Positions 62,506 to 64,000 of a DNA stretch of 64,000 nt are shown here, in pieces; position 1 is the first letter of the stretch; every line of letters starts with the position of its first letter. Position numbers and translations under genes: made by a program. Where the stretch lies: NCBI RefSeq assembly GCF_003351865.1, contig NZ_CP022242.1:1-64000 (forward strand), given 5' to 3'. The notes below the pieces were generated by a model that ran no database searches, had not been told where the DNA came from, and saw only the letters and a list, made by a program, of their open reading frames with translations. The stretch comes from Methanofervidicoccus sp. A16. GTDB lineage: Archaea > AGJL01 > Methanococci > Methanococcales > Methanococcaceae.

Positions 62506-63630
62506 CTACCTTTCCATGGATGAGTCGTATCCCTCTACCAGTATTTTAACAATACGCTCTCCACTTTTACCATCTCCAAAGGGATTTCTCCAGTTCCTAC
62601 TTCTCCTAAGCATAGTATCTACTGCCTCTAAAATGTCTCCCTTCTCCACATCTACCAATATATTACTTCCAACTTCCAAGGTTTCTGGGCGCTCTGTATT
62701 CTTCCTTAAGGTGATACAGGGAACCTTCAATATACATGCCTCCTCCTGTACCCCTCCACTGTCTGTTAATATCAACTTGGCGTACTTCTCCAGGATGAGG
62801 AATTTAAAGTACCCTATTGGTTCAAGTATCTTTATATTACTATTTTTTAACTTATCCCAAAGGCAGTATTTCTTTAACTTATTTTCTGTCCTTGGATGGG
62901 CTGGAAATACAACAGTCTTGTCGTAGTACTCTGCCACTTTAAGTATCCCCTCTACTATACTCTTCAACCTCCTCCTGTTATCTGTATTCTCCGCCCTATG
63001 GATGGTAAGTAAAAAGTAATCCCTATCTCTAACTATATCTAACATCTCTTCCTCAAAGATCTCCTCCTTTCTCCTTTCTGCAATTTCAATATTCTGAAGT
63101 GTAGCATCTACTATGGTGTTCCCAACGAGAAAAACATTCTCCCTTATACCTTCTCTTCTAAGATTCTCCTCTGCAACCTTTGTAGGTACAAAGAGGTAGT
63201 TAGATATATGATCTGTTAAAACCCTGTTTATCTCCTCTGGCATACCTCTGTCGTAACTCCTCAGTCCTGCCTCAACATGGGCAACTTTTATTCCCAACTT
63301 CGAAGATGCAAGGGCTCCCGCAAGGGTGGAATTTGTATCTCCCTGGACAACTACTATATCAGGTTTTTCTCTTATTAAAACCCTTTCTATCCCTTCAAGC
63401 ATCCTCCCTGTCTGTTTCCCATGGGAGGCAGATCCTACTCCTAAGTTGTACTTAGGTTCTGGAAGGTTTAACTCCTTAAAAAAGATACGATCTAAGTTTT
63501 CAGAGTAGTGTTGATTGGTGTGTATAATAAAGTATTCGATATCGTTGTTTTTAAATTCCTCTAACTTTCTTATTATAGGAGATAATTTTATTATCTCGGG
63601 ACGGGTTCCAAGGACTATCCCAACTTTCAT
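62506..63630 (-). CDS. wecB: UDP-N-acetylglucosamine 2-epimerase WecB
   Basis: Interconverts UDP-GlcNAc and UDP-ManNAc for surface glycans, such as those on the S-layer and archaellins of methanococci. The GT-B-like fold motifs are intact: GTRPEIIKLSPIIRKL at the N-terminus, HTNQHYSENLDRIFF, VQGDTNSTLAGALASSKLGIKVAHVEAGLRS near 94-124, HPRTENKL and LTDSGGVQEEAC near 285. The length of 374 residues is normal. It starts with ATG after GGTGTT. Confidence 0.95.
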   Translation of the reverse strand: MKVGIVLGTRPEIIKLSPIIRKLEEFKNNDIEYFIIHTNQHYSENLDRIFFKELNLPEPKYNLGVGSASHGKQTGRMLEGIERVLIREKPDIVVVQGDTNSTLAGALASSKLGIKVAHVEAGLRSYDRGMPEEINRVLTDHISNYLFVPTKVAEENLRREGIRENVFLVGNTIVDATLQNIEIAERRKEEIFEEEMLDIVRDRDYFLLTIHRAENTDNRRRLKSIVEGILKVAEYYDKTVVFPAHPRTENKLKKYCLWDKLKNSNIKILEPIGYFKFLILEKYAKLILTDSGGVQEEACILKVPCITLRKNTERPETLEVGSNILVDVEKGDILEAVDTMLRRSRNWRNPFGDGKSGERIVKILVEGYDSSMER

Positions 63631-63835
63631 TTAGAACACCAATAAGGGTATTACAAATTTTATATTAAACTTATAAAATAACTAGCATATAAAGGAGAAG
63701 GAATCTCTATGTTGGGAGTTGGATCTATTTTTTCCTATTTCCTTATTTTTACCTAAACTGAGGTTATTGATAAATTTTTAATCATTATTTTTATTTTAAT
63801 TTAATTTATATTAATGTTAAAAAATATTATTATAA

Positions 63836-64000
63836 ACCTTAGGTCCCATCAAAAGGATAGTTTAAAGAATAATAAAAATAATTATAAAAATAAAAAATAA
63901 AAAAATGTTTAAAATAAAACTTCTATAACCCAGATATAACATTTTAAAAAGAAGATTGAAGGAGAAAAATCTTCATAATAAAATTAATGATAGCAGACTG
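63836..64000 (-). repeat. Repeat element cut by the window edge, B-to-A mosaic
   Basis: Starts ACCTTAGGTCCCATCAAAAGG and follows type B (reverse) through TGTTTAAAATAAAACTTC and GATTGAAGGAGAAAAATC. From about 63976 it switches to AAAATTAATGATAGC, which belongs to the type A interior. Unlike the copies at 16520 and 60180 it has no type A insert near the left end. The right end is outside the window. Confidence 0.65.

Overview
The window is an AT-rich archaeal chromosome segment from a thermophilic or hyperthermophilic Methanococcales methanogen, close in gene content to Methanotorris, Methanocaldococcus and Methanothermococcus. The evidence is the archaeal 16S-tRNA-Ala-23S operon, whose GC content is far above that of the AT-rich genome (a thermophile sign), together with methanogen cofactor genes: mfnF for methanofuran, cofC for F420, and cobZ for cobamide. 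Archaeal-type genes for information processing (gatE, RNase P component 4, Trm56, the KH protein Pno1/Dim2, an ASH-Ski2-like helicase) and archaeal purine genes (purO, purL, purM) agree. The species name is an inference. Most genes start three or four bases after a GGTGAT-type ribosome binding site, and that decides several starts here.

Layout. 1-6500: cobZ, gatE, a CxC-type ArsR regulator, a MobB with an added Fe-S-type cysteine motif, SAM synthetase and the sulfide-using thiazole synthase. 6500-16400: RimI-like acetyltransferase, B12/radical SAM enzyme, two MscS channels, phosphohexomutase, mfnF with RNase P component 4, a site-2 protease and a PP-loop sulfur-transfer-like ATPase. 16400-20000: an accessory stretch with nested repeat elements, a DUF1786 gene, a 20-bp perfect palindrome and an unrecognised pair of a soluble protein and a membrane protein. 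20000-26500: an unknown gene pair, purM, purO, queC, a UPF0210 gene and dcd. 26500-31400: repeats, then trm56 and a taxis cluster (cheC, cheC, cheY, cheF). 31420-37200: a CitG-like gene and the rRNA operon on the minus strand. 38300-45500: helicase, purL, Pno1/Dim2, rlmE and the threonylcarbamoyladenylate synthase. 46250-51300: a restriction-modification-like pair, a Tfx regulator with methylthioinosine phosphorylase, and dadD. 52000-59900: PHP protein, aspS, a MIP18-family protein, hisS, DUF99, an MBL hydrolase, cofC and a four-CBS protein. 61000-64000: nikR, a LysR-type regulator and wecB.

Two observations stand out. First, purO and the methylthioinosine phosphorylase gene both need a non-canonical start codon. 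In each, an in-frame TGA is followed by GGT GAT NNN and then ATC (purO) or ATA (phosphorylase) exactly where the conserved N-terminus begins, and no ATG, GTG or TTG is available. Second, the long intergenic gaps are filled by a family of small non-coding elements (about 180-360 bp) that share an 18-bp terminal inverted repeat close to ACCTTAGTTCCCATCAAA. Several have exact 8-11 bp target duplications, and some are inserted inside one another. They look like MITEs, but no transposase lies in the window.

Links between genes: SAM synthetase, radical SAM and methyltransferase genes produce 5'-deoxyadenosine and S-adenosyl-derived nucleosides, which DadD and the methylthioinosine phosphorylase recycle. 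GatE and the Asp-tRNA synthetase belong to the indirect, amidotransferase-dependent routes to Gln-tRNA and Asn-tRNA. RNase P component 4, Trm56, RlmE, Pno1/Dim2 and the helicase serve RNA maturation.
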